Counted from the stretch's first letter, positions 7,299 through 15,151 are shown. The stretch: 34,459 nt of DNA from Methanoregula sp. (GCA_026394695.1 JAPKXT010000186.1:1-34459), one strand, 5' to 3'. Notes: generated by a model from the letters alone, not told the origin. Numbers and translations: made by a program.

Positions 7299-7706
7299 GT
7301 TCTCACTTCTCTGCGCTCTAATATTGCGTGATTTTAAAGATAAATATAGTGTTTACGCAATCATTCCAGACCCGGGAAAAATGAATTAGCGTTATAGCTG
7401 GTCCTGGAGATTGCAAAAATAAATACTTAAAAAAAGAGACACGAAAATTTTCCTGATTCCAGATTATTCTTCCCGGATTTGTTAAAAAGACCTGTAGAAC
7501 CATTATCTGTTCCTGAATACACAATCCGTTTTTCCTTGGGACGTTCGATATTTTTAAGCAAAGCTGGACAGCATAGGTATACTATATTTATACCGGCTAC
7601 CCAACCAATCTCAGAGAATTTTGCAGGTTCCGCTGGATAGCGGGATTTTGAAAAATCAGGTTGAGCTTATTCCAAGATAACAAAGGACCAAACAGGAGAA
7701 TTCTTA
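7299..7706. other. 408-base AT-rich gap with one promoter and one hairpin
   Basis: No convincing gene is seen. The left part should hold the minus-strand promoter of tRNA-Gly (AT-rich 7320-7345). The right part holds the promoter of the secreted-protein gene (about 7577-7595) and, in its presumed leader, a small hairpin CCGCT-GGAT-AGCGG at 7630-7643. A 68-codon minus-strand frame (7318-7524) has no ribosome site or recognisable sequence and is treated as chance. Confidence 0.5.
7577..7595 (+). promoter_or_regulatory. TATA element inside a 6-base inverted repeat
   Basis: GGTATA (7577-7582) and TATACC (7590-7595) form a perfect inverted repeat around CTATATT, so the TATA box of the 7707 gene sits in the middle of a dyad. 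Transcription would begin near 7615-7620, leaving a leader of about 90 bases. A repressor binding this dyad would block TBP directly; this is inference. Confidence 0.45.
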
Positions 7707-8642
7707 ATGAAGATACAAAAAAATGTAATGTGCCTTATCATTGTTGTATGCCTGCTCGCATTAATCCCGTCACTGCAGGCTCTTTCCGATGATAACCCCG
7801 TCAACGTGATTTACCAGACTTCCTTCAGTTCAGATCCCCGCTGGACAACAAACAATCCTTCAACCAATTACTGGGACCCGAACAAGGAAATGTACCACTT
7901 CACTGTTGAACCGAGTACTGGCGGTTACGCGTACAAAGATATCGATTATGAGAGAGGTTCATTTACTTTTGATTATGATCTCTTCCTCACCGAAGTCGAT
8001 GAGGGTGCGACATTCAGGTTCGGTTTATCCGGAAGCGAGATGGACCCATCCAAGAGTCCTAATGTCCTCTCAGTGTTTGACAATGGAAAATATGGACAGA
8101 TTATGTGGCTTCACCTGGTGACTACTGGCAGTAAGCTGATGGAAGTGAACAGCCAGCATGCGGCAGTGGAAATGGGACCAACTGCCTATAACGGACCTAC
8201 GGCAAAATATGAATTAAACAAAACCTACCACGTTACGGTGAAATACGAGGATGATCGTAAGATCCTCAGTATGTCGGTCAGTGAAAAGATAACCGGGAAG
8301 AATATCTGGAGTTACTACATAAACACTGCTGAGAACCTGAACGGAATGAACAGGATATATGTGGGCTCCAAGGGTGACTATGGCATGATGAATATTTACG
8401 CATTGGGATATATCGACAATGTCCGCCTCACCATACCTGCTGCAGTAACAACCACACCCACAGAGATTGCGCAAGAGACTACAGTCACGACCCTCAAACC
8501 AACCACAAAACAAACCATTATTGTGCCAACACCCTATCCCACCAGTACTGCTGCATCACCTTCTGCAGGTATCCTTGCTATGGGGGCAATTGGTATTGTT
8601 GGTGTTGTGTACAGTATTCTGGGCAGGATGAAAAAAGAGTAA
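7707..8642 (+). CDS. Secreted, C-terminally membrane-anchored surface protein
   Basis: I do not recognise the main domain of this 311-residue protein. It begins with a clear signal peptide (Lys-rich start, hydrophobic LIIVVCLLALI, cleavage near residue 26). Residues about 30-245 form a beta-rich domain with aromatic residues (TNYWDPNKEMYHF, GSFTFDYDLFL, KYGQIMWLHLV) that recalls jelly-roll or concanavalin-like carbohydrate-binding folds, but no catalytic residues can be named. A Thr/Pro-rich linker (about 247-285) leads to a membrane helix (about 287-305) and the tail GRMKKE, a layout typical of archaeal cell-surface proteins. It has its own promoter and a T-run terminator, so it looks monocistronic. 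Confidence 0.72.
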   Translation: MKIQKNVMCLIIVVCLLALIPSLQALSDDNPVNVIYQTSFSSDPRWTTNNPSTNYWDPNKEMYHFTVEPSTGGYAYKDIDYERGSFTFDYDLFLTEVDEGATFRFGLSGSEMDPSKSPNVLSVFDNGKYGQIMWLHLVTTGSKLMEVNSQHAAVEMGPTAYNGPTAKYELNKTYHVTVKYEDDRKILSMSVSEKITGKNIWSYYINTAENLNGMNRIYVGSKGDYGMMNIYALGYIDNVRLTIPAAVTTTPTEIAQETTVTTLKPTTKQTIIVPTPYPTSTAASPSAGILAMGAIGIVGVVYSILGRMKKE

Positions 8643-8643
8643 C

Positions 8644-8652
8644 TTTTTTTTT
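8644..8652 (+). terminator. Poly-T terminator
   Basis: Nine T residues start two bases after the stop codon of the secreted-protein gene, the usual archaeal intrinsic termination signal. No strong hairpin precedes it. Confidence 0.6.
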
Positions 8653-9025
8653 AATGAAGCAGATTACATCCGGCTTATAATGTATGGTTGCCGAGGGATT
8701 GATGAGATCCCTAATCTTTGGAGTGAGATTTGGTTTCAAACGTTCCCGGTTGTCATGAAGTATGGGGTTTTCATGAGGTTCAGCTGTGCATTGCATGGGT
8801 CGGTGACACACCACATATCTGATATGCATCACCTTACATCATAAAATACTGCCAGCATATGATAAATACATAAAATCCTGCTGGTTGAAGTGTTGAACCG
8901 CAAGGTTAGATCAATGAACAGAAAGGATTGATATCACAATGCAATAATATTAACCGTCAATCCCATATATTCCGGTAGTCATACATTGGTAACAAATACA
9001 GGAATACCCCGGAAAGGGGAGATCC
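8653..9025. other. 373-base gap with the promoter of the FHA-regulator gene
   Basis: No gene is seen. Several short TGATATGCATC/CATATGATAAA-like AT stretches lie at 8820-8870. A probable TATA box, CATATATT, is at 8964-8971, placing transcription start near 8995 and a leader of about 30 bases before the ATG at 9026. Confidence 0.4.
9007..9021 (+). promoter_or_regulatory. Ribosome site that can pair with an upstream CCCC
   Basis: The ribosome site GGGGAG (9016-9021) lies five bases before the ATG at 9026. Four C residues at 9007-9010 can pair with GGGG 9016-9019, closing a five-base loop (GGAAA). The stem is short, so any masking of the site would be weak. Confidence 0.35.
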
Positions 9026-9811
9026 ATGAATCCGGCTGATAAGTCTCCGACAATAATTGTCCATGAAGAAACCGACTCATTAGAGGAACTCTCTGAGTAT
9101 CTCGATGTGCTCTCAAGCAGCGTACGGCTCCGGATACTAAAATTTCTTGAGAAAAAGCCCCGAAATGCCCGTTCTATCTCAAACGAGATCGAGACCAGTT
9201 ATGAAAATACAAAAAAACATCTTGACAAGCTGATGAGTATCGGCGTTATCAAAAAAGAGGCAGGCCTGGGTGCGCCGACATCCAAGGGTATCCACCCCGT
9301 CTGGGAATATTCCATTGTTCAGGGGGGGCTTGAAACGATCATAAGGAACCTGGGACTTTTTTCAAACACGCGGGTGCAGATAATCGGCAATGAGATTTCC
9401 CGCCGTCTCGATGCAGTAAAAAACACCCTTTCCCGGGAAGTTCTTGGAAATACTCCAGCCGCGATCGTACTTGGCGGACCGGATGACGGGAAAGTGTTCC
9501 TGTTAAAACAGGATCATATCCGCATCGGGCGGATCGATCCCGAGAACAAGACAGCGTTCTCTCCTGAAAACGATATTGCCCTCTCCATTGGTTATACCGC
9601 GGTTACCCGGGTCTCAAAGCCGCACGGCAGGTTCGTCTCTGACAAGGAACACTGGTATATTGAGGACTGCGGAAGCACGGGGGGCACCCGTCTCAACAAT
9701 AAAAAGCTCGAAAAGAATACCCGGATTGCCCTGCATGACGGGGATCTCATCGAACTGTCACGGGGTGTATCCGGTGTCAGCCTGCTCATGATCATCCCGG
9801 AAGGCAGTTGA
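9026..9811 (+). CDS. Winged-helix/FHA-domain transcription regulator
   Basis: The 261-residue protein joins an N-terminal ArsR-like winged helix (about 22-95: LSSSVRLRILKFLEKKPRNARSI..., then a recognition helix around ENTKKHLDKLMSIGVIKKE) to a C-terminal FHA domain (about 146-258). FHA domains bind phosphothreonine. The conserved positions are present: IRIGR (Arg169), SKPHGRF (Ser197, His200), GSTGGTRLNN (216-225). A linking helical stretch (100-140) may dimerise. The next gene, 80 bases away on the same strand, encodes a Ser/Thr kinase, so the likely logic is kinase-dependent control of DNA binding. This combination is uncommon; targets are unknown, but its own operon is an obvious candidate. 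It has its own TATA box and a good ribosome site. Confidence 0.88.
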   Translation: MNPADKSPTIIVHEETDSLEELSEYLDVLSSSVRLRILKFLEKKPRNARSISNEIETSYENTKKHLDKLMSIGVIKKEAGLGAPTSKGIHPVWEYSIVQGGLETIIRNLGLFSNTRVQIIGNEISRRLDAVKNTLSREVLGNTPAAIVLGGPDDGKVFLLKQDHIRIGRIDPENKTAFSPENDIALSIGYTAVTRVSKPHGRFVSDKEHWYIEDCGSTGGTRLNNKKLEKNTRIALHDGDLIELSRGVSGVSLLMIIPEGS

Positions 9812-9891
9812 TATACGCATCATCATTAAATACCGGATGTCAGAAAAAACAATAACCCTAATGTCTGTTCAATAAAAAACATTCACCACTC

Positions 9892-11991
9892 ATGATCCCT
9901 GTTAGTCGCATAGCTCGTTTCCTTGGTATCCTCGCGCTCATCTGCATCGGGTGCATTCAGGCAGCAGCTGCGGCAGAGCATACGGTGGCGCCGTCCGGGG
10001 CTGAATTTTCCAGCATTCAGGCTGCGGTTGACCGGGCATTTCCCGGAGATATCATTACCGTCCGGAGTGGAACCTACCATGAAAACATCCTGCTGGATAA
10101 GCAGGTTTCACTTATAGGCATCGACAGTGGCAGCGGGGTACCGCTGATTGAACCATTAAACAATGGAAATGCGGTTAAAATTACTATTGACGGCTGTACC
10201 CTTGAAGGATTTACCCTCCGGAACAGCGCATCTCCTGCTGCTATCTTCATCAAGTCTGACCAGAATACTATCCGGAATAATACACTTTTGAATAATACGC
10301 GGGGGATATTTTTGCAGTCAGCGATGAAAAATACCCTGTCCGGTAATACAATCACTGACAACAACGAATACGGAATTGTGCTTGAAGAGTCCAGGGACAA
10401 TGTTATTGAAAAAAACATCATAATGAAGAACAAAATCGGGATTACCCTCGATTTTTACTCTCTTTCAAATCATATCTTCTACAACAATTTTGATAATCCC
10501 CAGAACGTAATCTCGTGGAGCCCGACTTCAGTCTGGTCATCACCCCAGAAATTCATGTATACCTATCTTGGCCTTGAGCAACAGGGTTACCTGGGAAATT
10601 TCTGGAGTGATTACCATGGCAGGGATAAGAATGGTAATGGTGTGGGGGACACTCCGTATAGCATCAGGATCGGTTCAAATCCAAAAGCGATCTTTGAATC
10701 CAACCAGAATACCGTAGACGCATTTCCCCTCATGGATCCAACACGATACTACAGCAGTGTCGTACCGGTTACCGATGAGGTTATCGCTCCTTCCACAATC
10801 CCCCTCCCGACAATCCCCGGCATATCTGGCACCGTGGTTACATCCCCTGTTCCCGGCAACCTGACAACGGTATCCCCCTCCGTGTCATCAATACCTGCAG
10901 AAAAGCCCGCTGAAGGAAAAACCACGGGGCTTTTAATGTTTGAGCTTATTGTCCTGCTGACTGCAGGACTGGTGGTTCTGGTGATCTTCTGGCAGCTGAA
11001 AAAGGGTGAGAGGGTACGGGAGGAGATGGCAGCGGGCATCCTGTCAGCACCCTATAAAATGCCTGCGGAAAATTCGGGCCACCCAGGCGGCGCATCTACC
11101 GTCATAACCCCCAATACCGCTAATCCAAGCACAGTTCTGACATGGCCTTCTGCCTCTCCACATGAACAGAAGAACTACTTTCCCCGGGAACTGGAGAACA
11201 AGTATTATACCAGCATCAGATACATCGGGCGTGGCGGCATTGCATGGGTCTATTCTGCCCAAAAGAAAACTGATGGTATAAAAGTAGCGGTAAAAATCCC
11301 GATCAGTTTCGATGAGATGACCGGGAAAGCGTTTTTAAATGAGATTGCAGCCTGGCAAAGCCTGCGGCATCCCAATATTGTTCGGGTGACCGCTGTCAAT
11401 ATCCTCCCGGTTCCCTATGTCGAAATGGAGTATGTGCCGGGTGGGTTGGAAGCGCTGGAAAAACCGGTGCCCCTCTGTAACGCAGTCCGTCTCGTCAGAG
11501 GAATTGCCGATGGGCTCAGGTATGCCCATGAGCATGGATTCATCCACCGGGACATAAAACCCCACAACATCCTGCTTGATGAGGAACAGAGACCAAAAAT
11601 TACAGACTGGGGGATGAGCAAGGTGCTGGCCACCGATATAAAAAAGTCCAGTATTGCAGGATTCTCGCTCTCCTATGCTGCACCTGAACAGGTATCTCCC
11701 TCGGAATTCGGGAGAACGGACGAACGGACAGATATATACCAGCTGGGAGTGGTTTTCTATGAACTGGTAACCGGCTCGGTACCGTTTGGTGGTGAGAGTA
11801 TTGTTGAAGTGGGAAATTCGATCGTGAGGGAGCAGCCGGTAACCCCGTCAAAGCTCAATGCTGACGCAGCACCGGCAGAGGATATCATCATGAAATGCTT
11901 ACAAAAGGATCCGCTGCAGCGATTCCAGTCCGCACAGGAACTGATCGATGCGATTTCCAGGCTCTGTAAAGAAGAACCTGAAGGGTCCTGA
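9892..11991 (+). CDS. Receptor Ser/Thr protein kinase with extracellular beta-helix domain
   Basis: A 699-residue one-pass membrane kinase. Residues 1-28 are a signal peptide ending in an Ala run. Residues 30-260 are a right-handed parallel beta-helix of the NosD type (repeats rich in N-T-I-x-x-N, then NFWSDYHGRDKNGNGVGD at 236-253, an Asp/Asn-rich loop known from these proteins). A Ser/Thr/Pro linker (285-343) leads to a membrane helix at about 346-368. The cytoplasmic part has a juxtamembrane region (370-440) and a Hanks-type kinase (about 441-690): Gly loop GRGGIAWV (446-453), Lys468 in VAVK, Glu484, HRDIKPHN (552-559), DWG (572-574) in place of DFG, APE (597-599). All catalytic residues are present. 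The outside part probably senses a cell-wall or surface ligand, by inference. No ribosome site is seen before the ATG. Confidence 0.93.
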   Translation: MIPVSRIARFLGILALICIGCIQAAAAAEHTVAPSGAEFSSIQAAVDRAFPGDIITVRSGTYHENILLDKQVSLIGIDSGSGVPLIEPLNNGNAVKITIDGCTLEGFTLRNSASPAAIFIKSDQNTIRNNTLLNNTRGIFLQSAMKNTLSGNTITDNNEYGIVLEESRDNVIEKNIIMKNKIGITLDFYSLSNHIFYNNFDNPQNVISWSPTSVWSSPQKFMYTYLGLEQQGYLGNFWSDYHGRDKNGNGVGDTPYSIRIGSNPKAIFESNQNTVDAFPLMDPTRYYSSVVPVTDEVIAPSTIPLPTIPGISGTVVTSPVPGNLTTVSPSVSSIPAEKPAEGKTTGLLMFELIVLLTAGLVVLVIFWQLKKGERVREEMAAGILSAPYKMPAENSGHPGGASTVITPNTANPSTVLTWPSASPHEQKNYFPRELENKYYTSIRYIGRGGIAWVYSAQKKTDGIKVAVKIPISFDEMTGKAFLNEIAAWQSLRHPNIVRVTAVNILPVPYVEMEYVPGGLEALEKPVPLCNAVRLVRGIADGLRYAHEHGFIHRDIKPHNILLDEEQRPKITDWGMSKVLATDIKKSSIAGFSLSYAAPEQVSPSEFGRTDERTDIYQLGVVFYELVTGSVPFGGESIVEVGNSIVREQPVTPSKLNADAAPAEDIIMKCLQKDPLQRFQSAQELIDAISRLCKEEPEGS

Positions 11992-12043
11992 TCCCTGATG
12001 ATACCTACAACCATATCCAGTATGATAAAAAGAGATTGCTGAC

Positions 12044-12235
12044 ATGTCTGATGAAAAAAAACTTTATGAATCCGCTCTATGTGCTCATTGTGGGGGAATA
12101 GGATGCCTGTACTGCAATAAAAAAGGAGTTGTTCTTGTTCCTGCACCCAAAAAGCCATGCGCTCATTGCGAAGGGATTGGGTGCATATACTGTGGGTTTA
12201 CCGGTTGGGCTGCACCTAAAGGTAAGTATGATTAA
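12044..12235 (+). CDS. Small protein with two DnaJ-like Cys clusters
   Basis: A 63-residue protein built from two copies of one motif: CAHCGGIGCLYCNKKG (about 13-28) and CAHCEGIGCIYCGFTG (about 39-54). Each copy has four Cys in C-x2-C-x4-C-x2-C form with a central G-I-G, close to the C-x2-C-x-G-x-G unit of DnaJ cysteine-rich zinc domains, so one or two zinc ions are expected. The spacer VVLVPAPKKP separates the copies. It begins 52 bases after the kinase gene on the same strand, so it may be co-transcribed. Function is unknown; protein-protein contact or redox sensing are options. Confidence 0.75.
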   Translation: MSDEKKLYESALCAHCGGIGCLYCNKKGVVLVPAPKKPCAHCEGIGCIYCGFTGWAAPKGKYD

Positions 12236-12251
12236 GTAATCGCCCTGATTT

Positions 12252-13490
12252 TTATGAAAATTTCCCCTCAATCCTGCGCGGGATCACACATTCCTCGTAT
12301 CGTTTTGCAAAGTACCGGTCGGTCATACCAGCGATAAAGTCCCGTACCAACTCGGGAGATGTTGCTGACTGAAGATAGATCTGACTGATCCAGCTGGTAT
12401 CAATAAAATCGGTAAAAATTTTTGCATCCCGTAACTCTTCCTCGACATCATTCAGGTATGTCGCAAACAGGGTTGCATACATCTGCTTAACTTTTTCCCT
12501 TTCTGAAGTGAGTTTTTTGTTATTGTAAATATGGATCCGGGAAAATGAGCGCAGGGAAATAAGTGCCTTTTCCACATCCGGGCTGTACGATATATAACCA
12601 ATATCTTCCGTGTTACTGTTTTCCAGAAGGTCGTAAATTAGTGTGTTTATGATTTCCCGGTTGGAGTCACCAAGAGTATCCCTGCATTCTTGCGGAAGCG
12701 GGGTTGTACGCCCGATCAATCCCACTTCACGGGCATCCTGCACATCTCTGCCAATGTAAGCGATGGTGTCAGAAAATTTTACAACACAACCTTCGAGTGT
12801 CATTGGTTCCTTTGTTCGCCTGCCATCTGCATTGTCCTGCACTTTTTTGTCAAATGCCAGCCAGGTCTGGCAGGGTTCAGGTGAGATTTTAAGATCGTCA
12901 GCTTCGCCGTTGTGACAGAGAATCCCGTCCAGCACCTGCATAGTGAGGTCACAGTCTTCAATACGATCGAGGAATTGAACGCTCTGAACATTATGGAAAA
13001 ACTTTCCGATGCCGTATTGCTCACAGAGTTCCGACAGGCAGGTCTCTCCAAAATGCCCGTACGGGATATGCCCGATATCATGGCCGAGAGCGATCGCTTC
13101 AATGAGATCTTCGTTCAGCCTCAGGCAACGCCCGATAGTCCGGGCGATCTTTGATACGATCTGCACATGAATGACACGGTGGGTTATGTGGTCGTTTTCG
13201 ACAAGGTAAAAGACCTGTGTTTTATCGATATACCGCGTATATGCCCTTGTATGAATGATCCGATCAGCGTCCCGAGAGTAGGGGGTACGGATATCATCAG
13301 GTTTTCTGTTGTGCCTTCGCACTGCATCGACACTGGTCGCGGCAAGAGGAGACAGCAGCGATTCCCGTTTATCGGTCATGGCGTGAATGGAGGAGTCGAT
13401 ACCGGGGCTGGGAAGTCGCTGGTCCTTTTTGGAACGGGGCATCTTACCGGTGAATCTGCTCCCTTGGGTATTAAGTGTGATGGAAATCAC
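12252..13490 (-). CDS. dGTPase-like HD-domain triphosphohydrolase
   Basis: A 412-residue (or shorter) HD protein related to deoxyguanosinetriphosphate triphosphohydrolases, which split dNTPs into nucleoside and triphosphate. The family signature is clear: TPYSRDADRIIHTRAYTRYIDKTQVF, NDHITHRVIHVQIVSKIAR, then ALGHDIGHIPYGHFGE, giving the H...HD...D metal site (second HD pair in GHDIGH), and VVKFSDTIAYIGRD with the last Asp. The start is uncertain: the GTG at 13490 gives the longest form; ATG at 13379 (MTDKRESLLSP) places the family's conserved LLSPxA segment near the N terminus and is equally likely or better. It is convergent with the Cys-cluster gene, with 16 bases between stops. Confidence 0.88.
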   Translation of the reverse strand: MISITLNTQGSRFTGKMPRSKKDQRLPSPGIDSSIHAMTDKRESLLSPLAATSVDAVRRHNRKPDDIRTPYSRDADRIIHTRAYTRYIDKTQVFYLVENDHITHRVIHVQIVSKIARTIGRCLRLNEDLIEAIALGHDIGHIPYGHFGETCLSELCEQYGIGKFFHNVQSVQFLDRIEDCDLTMQVLDGILCHNGEADDLKISPEPCQTWLAFDKKVQDNADGRRTKEPMTLEGCVVKFSDTIAYIGRDVQDAREVGLIGRTTPLPQECRDTLGDSNREIINTLIYDLLENSNTEDIGYISYSPDVEKALISLRSFSRIHIYNNKKLTSEREKVKQMYATLFATYLNDVEEELRDAKIFTDFIDTSWISQIYLQSATSPELVRDFIAGMTDRYFAKRYEECVIPRRIEGKFS

Positions 13491-13945
13491 GGGATGAAGA
13501 GACCAGGATGCAGAGCTGGCAAAAGATCCAAAGCGAATTGCTTTTCCCCATCATAACCCCAGTTATAAAAACCGGGTATCCTGCTATTTTTAAAAATCTG
13601 AAAATTGCCGGAAAATATATTTATTCCCACCAGGTCACTCATCACCCTATTATCCTAACCCATGCGGTGACCAGACGGTGTAACTGCACAGGTGACCGGA
13701 TGGCCGAACTGCCTGCAGTACCTGATACCTTGTGCGAAGGCAGTCCCGCACTCAGTAGAGAACTTTTTCCCAAGAGTCATCTGTGGCTGGTGAGATGGCA
13801 AAATAATAAAAAAATGTGCAAATCCACTGTTCATACCCATGAAGTTCCGCAGTTCCCCGGGGAGCTCCTATCCCTATCTCCACATCTTTATTTTCTCTGA
13901 AGAATAACTGATGAGAGTACAGATTGGATTTATCAGAGGCATTTC
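13491..13945. other. 455-base gap: promoters and an imperfect direct repeat
   Basis: A TATA-like AAAATATATTTATT lies at about 13613-13626, and a second (CTTTATTT, about 13886-13893) fits a short leader for the Mrp gene at 13946. Between them is an imperfect 22-base direct repeat beginning GGTGACC and ending AACTGC at 13666-13687 and 13691-13712, period 25. An open frame of 130 codons (13508-13900) crosses the region but has no ribosome site, no recognisable sequence, and the repeat period is not a multiple of three. Confidence 0.45.
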
Positions 13946-14839
13946 ATGGCAAAGAAAACAACAAAAAAAGAGGTGGCAGATGAAGAGTGCAATAAAGAGT
14001 GCTCCAACTGCCCCACTGCAACAACCTGCGCATCAGCAAAGAACGGGCCGGCTGGCCTCCCCCCGAAAGCAAAAGTTGACGTCAGACATGTCATCATGGT
14101 ACTCTCGGGGAAAGGTGGCGTGGGCAAATCCACCGTGTCTGTAAACCTTGCCTATGCCCTTTCCAACCATGGTTTCAAGGTTGGGCTTTTAGACCTTGAC
14201 ATGCATGGCCCAAACATCCCCAAGATGTTGGGTATCGAGGATCATAAACTCGCTATTATGGGAGAAATGATCGAACCCGTCCACATCACCGGGATGCTCT
14301 CTGTCATATCGATGGCGTTCCTTCTGCCTGACACAAGCACACCGATCATCTGGCGAGGTCCTATGAAGATGGCTGCAATTCAGCAGTTCCTCAACGAAGT
14401 GAACTGGGGCACACTGGATTATCTGGTTGTCGACCTGCCCCCCGGAACTGGTGATGAGGCCCTCACCATCGCCCAGCTCGCCCCCAATCTCCGTGGGGCA
14501 GTAATTGTCACCACTCCTCAGGATGTCGCAACACTTGATGCGCGGAAATCTGCAAAATTTATCCAGAAACTTGAAGTTCCCGTACTGGGTATCATCGAGA
14601 ACATGAGCGGAATGATCTGCCCTCACTGTGGAGAGGAAATTGACCTCTTTGGCAAGGGTGGTGGCAAAAAGATCGCAGATGAACTATCCGTCCCATTCCT
14701 TGGTGCAATACCGATCGATATCGAAATGCGTAAATCAGGGGATGAGGGACGCCCGTTCATCATAAAGCGCGGCAACAGCCCCACGTGGGAGGCTGTTGAC
14801 AAGGTTATGGAAGCGCTCATCAGAGTTGTTGAGGGTTAA
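13946..14839 (+). CDS. Mrp/Nbp35-family Fe-S carrier ATPase
   Basis: A 297-residue P-loop ATPase of the Mrp/Nbp35/ApbC family, which binds a 4Fe-4S cluster and passes it to target proteins, important in methanogens rich in Fe-S enzymes. The N terminus has a Cys set (CNKECSNCP, then TTCAS) like eukaryotic Nbp35. The deviant Walker A is SGKGGVGKST (about 53-62), followed by LLDLDMHGPNIPKMLG, WRGPMK, YLVVDLPPGTGDE, VTTPQD, and the bridging cluster-binding MICPHCGEEIDLFG with the essential C-x2-C. All parts look intact. A small gene starts three bases after the stop, suggesting a functional link. Confidence 0.95.
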   Translation: MAKKTTKKEVADEECNKECSNCPTATTCASAKNGPAGLPPKAKVDVRHVIMVLSGKGGVGKSTVSVNLAYALSNHGFKVGLLDLDMHGPNIPKMLGIEDHKLAIMGEMIEPVHITGMLSVISMAFLLPDTSTPIIWRGPMKMAAIQQFLNEVNWGTLDYLVVDLPPGTGDEALTIAQLAPNLRGAVIVTTPQDVATLDARKSAKFIQKLEVPVLGIIENMSGMICPHCGEEIDLFGKGGGKKIADELSVPFLGAIPIDIEMRKSGDEGRPFIIKRGNSPTWEAVDKVMEALIRVVEG

Positions 14840-14842
14840 GCG

Positions 14843-15151
14843 ATGAATTACATGCGGATTCTAACAGGAAAGGAAATACCGCTCCCGATTTATAGTGGTG
14901 TAATCGCCTGCCTGGAGAACCCGCTTGCATTTCCCGACCTGCTCGAACCGATCTATCGTGAGGCTATGAAACTTGATGATGATACACTTGACAGGTTCAG
15001 GTTCTCACTCATGCGGCTCCAGCTCTATGCAGATATCCACCGGAATGAAGACCTGGAAAAAGCGATGCACATCAAATACGTTGCGCAGGTTCTTGAAAAA
15101 GTGGTTTTTGGATCACTGGTAATGGAACGTGAAGACCTGTCCGCTGACTAA
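14843..15151 (+). CDS. Small helical protein coupled to the Mrp gene, unknown
   Basis: I do not recognise this 102-residue protein. It is predicted mostly helical and acidic (long helix around DDDTLDRFRFSLMRLQLYADI), has one Cys, no membrane segment and no nucleotide-binding motif. It starts three bases after the Mrp stop, so it is almost certainly in the same transcript and may be translated by ribosomes that have just finished Mrp. An accessory role in Fe-S transfer is conceivable only from position. Normal codon use and the tight spacing argue that it is real. Confidence 0.65.
   Translation: MNYMRILTGKEIPLPIYSGVIACLENPLAFPDLLEPIYREAMKLDDDTLDRFRFSLMRLQLYADIHRNEDLEKAMHIKYVAQVLEKVVFGSLVMEREDLSAD

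Noticed and set aside
7318-7524. 68-codon minus-strand frame beside tRNA-Gly
   Set aside because: AT-driven composition, no ribosome site, overlaps the expected tRNA promoter.
7707-12235. A genomic island or mobile element around the kinase region
   Set aside because: No integrase, transposase, terminal repeats or tRNA-end duplication is visible; tRNA-Gly is adjacent but no attachment-site copy was found by eye.
13508-13900. 130-codon frame in the gap before the Mrp gene
   Set aside because: No ribosome site or known motif, crosses probable promoters, and the direct repeat inside it has a period of 25, not a multiple of three.
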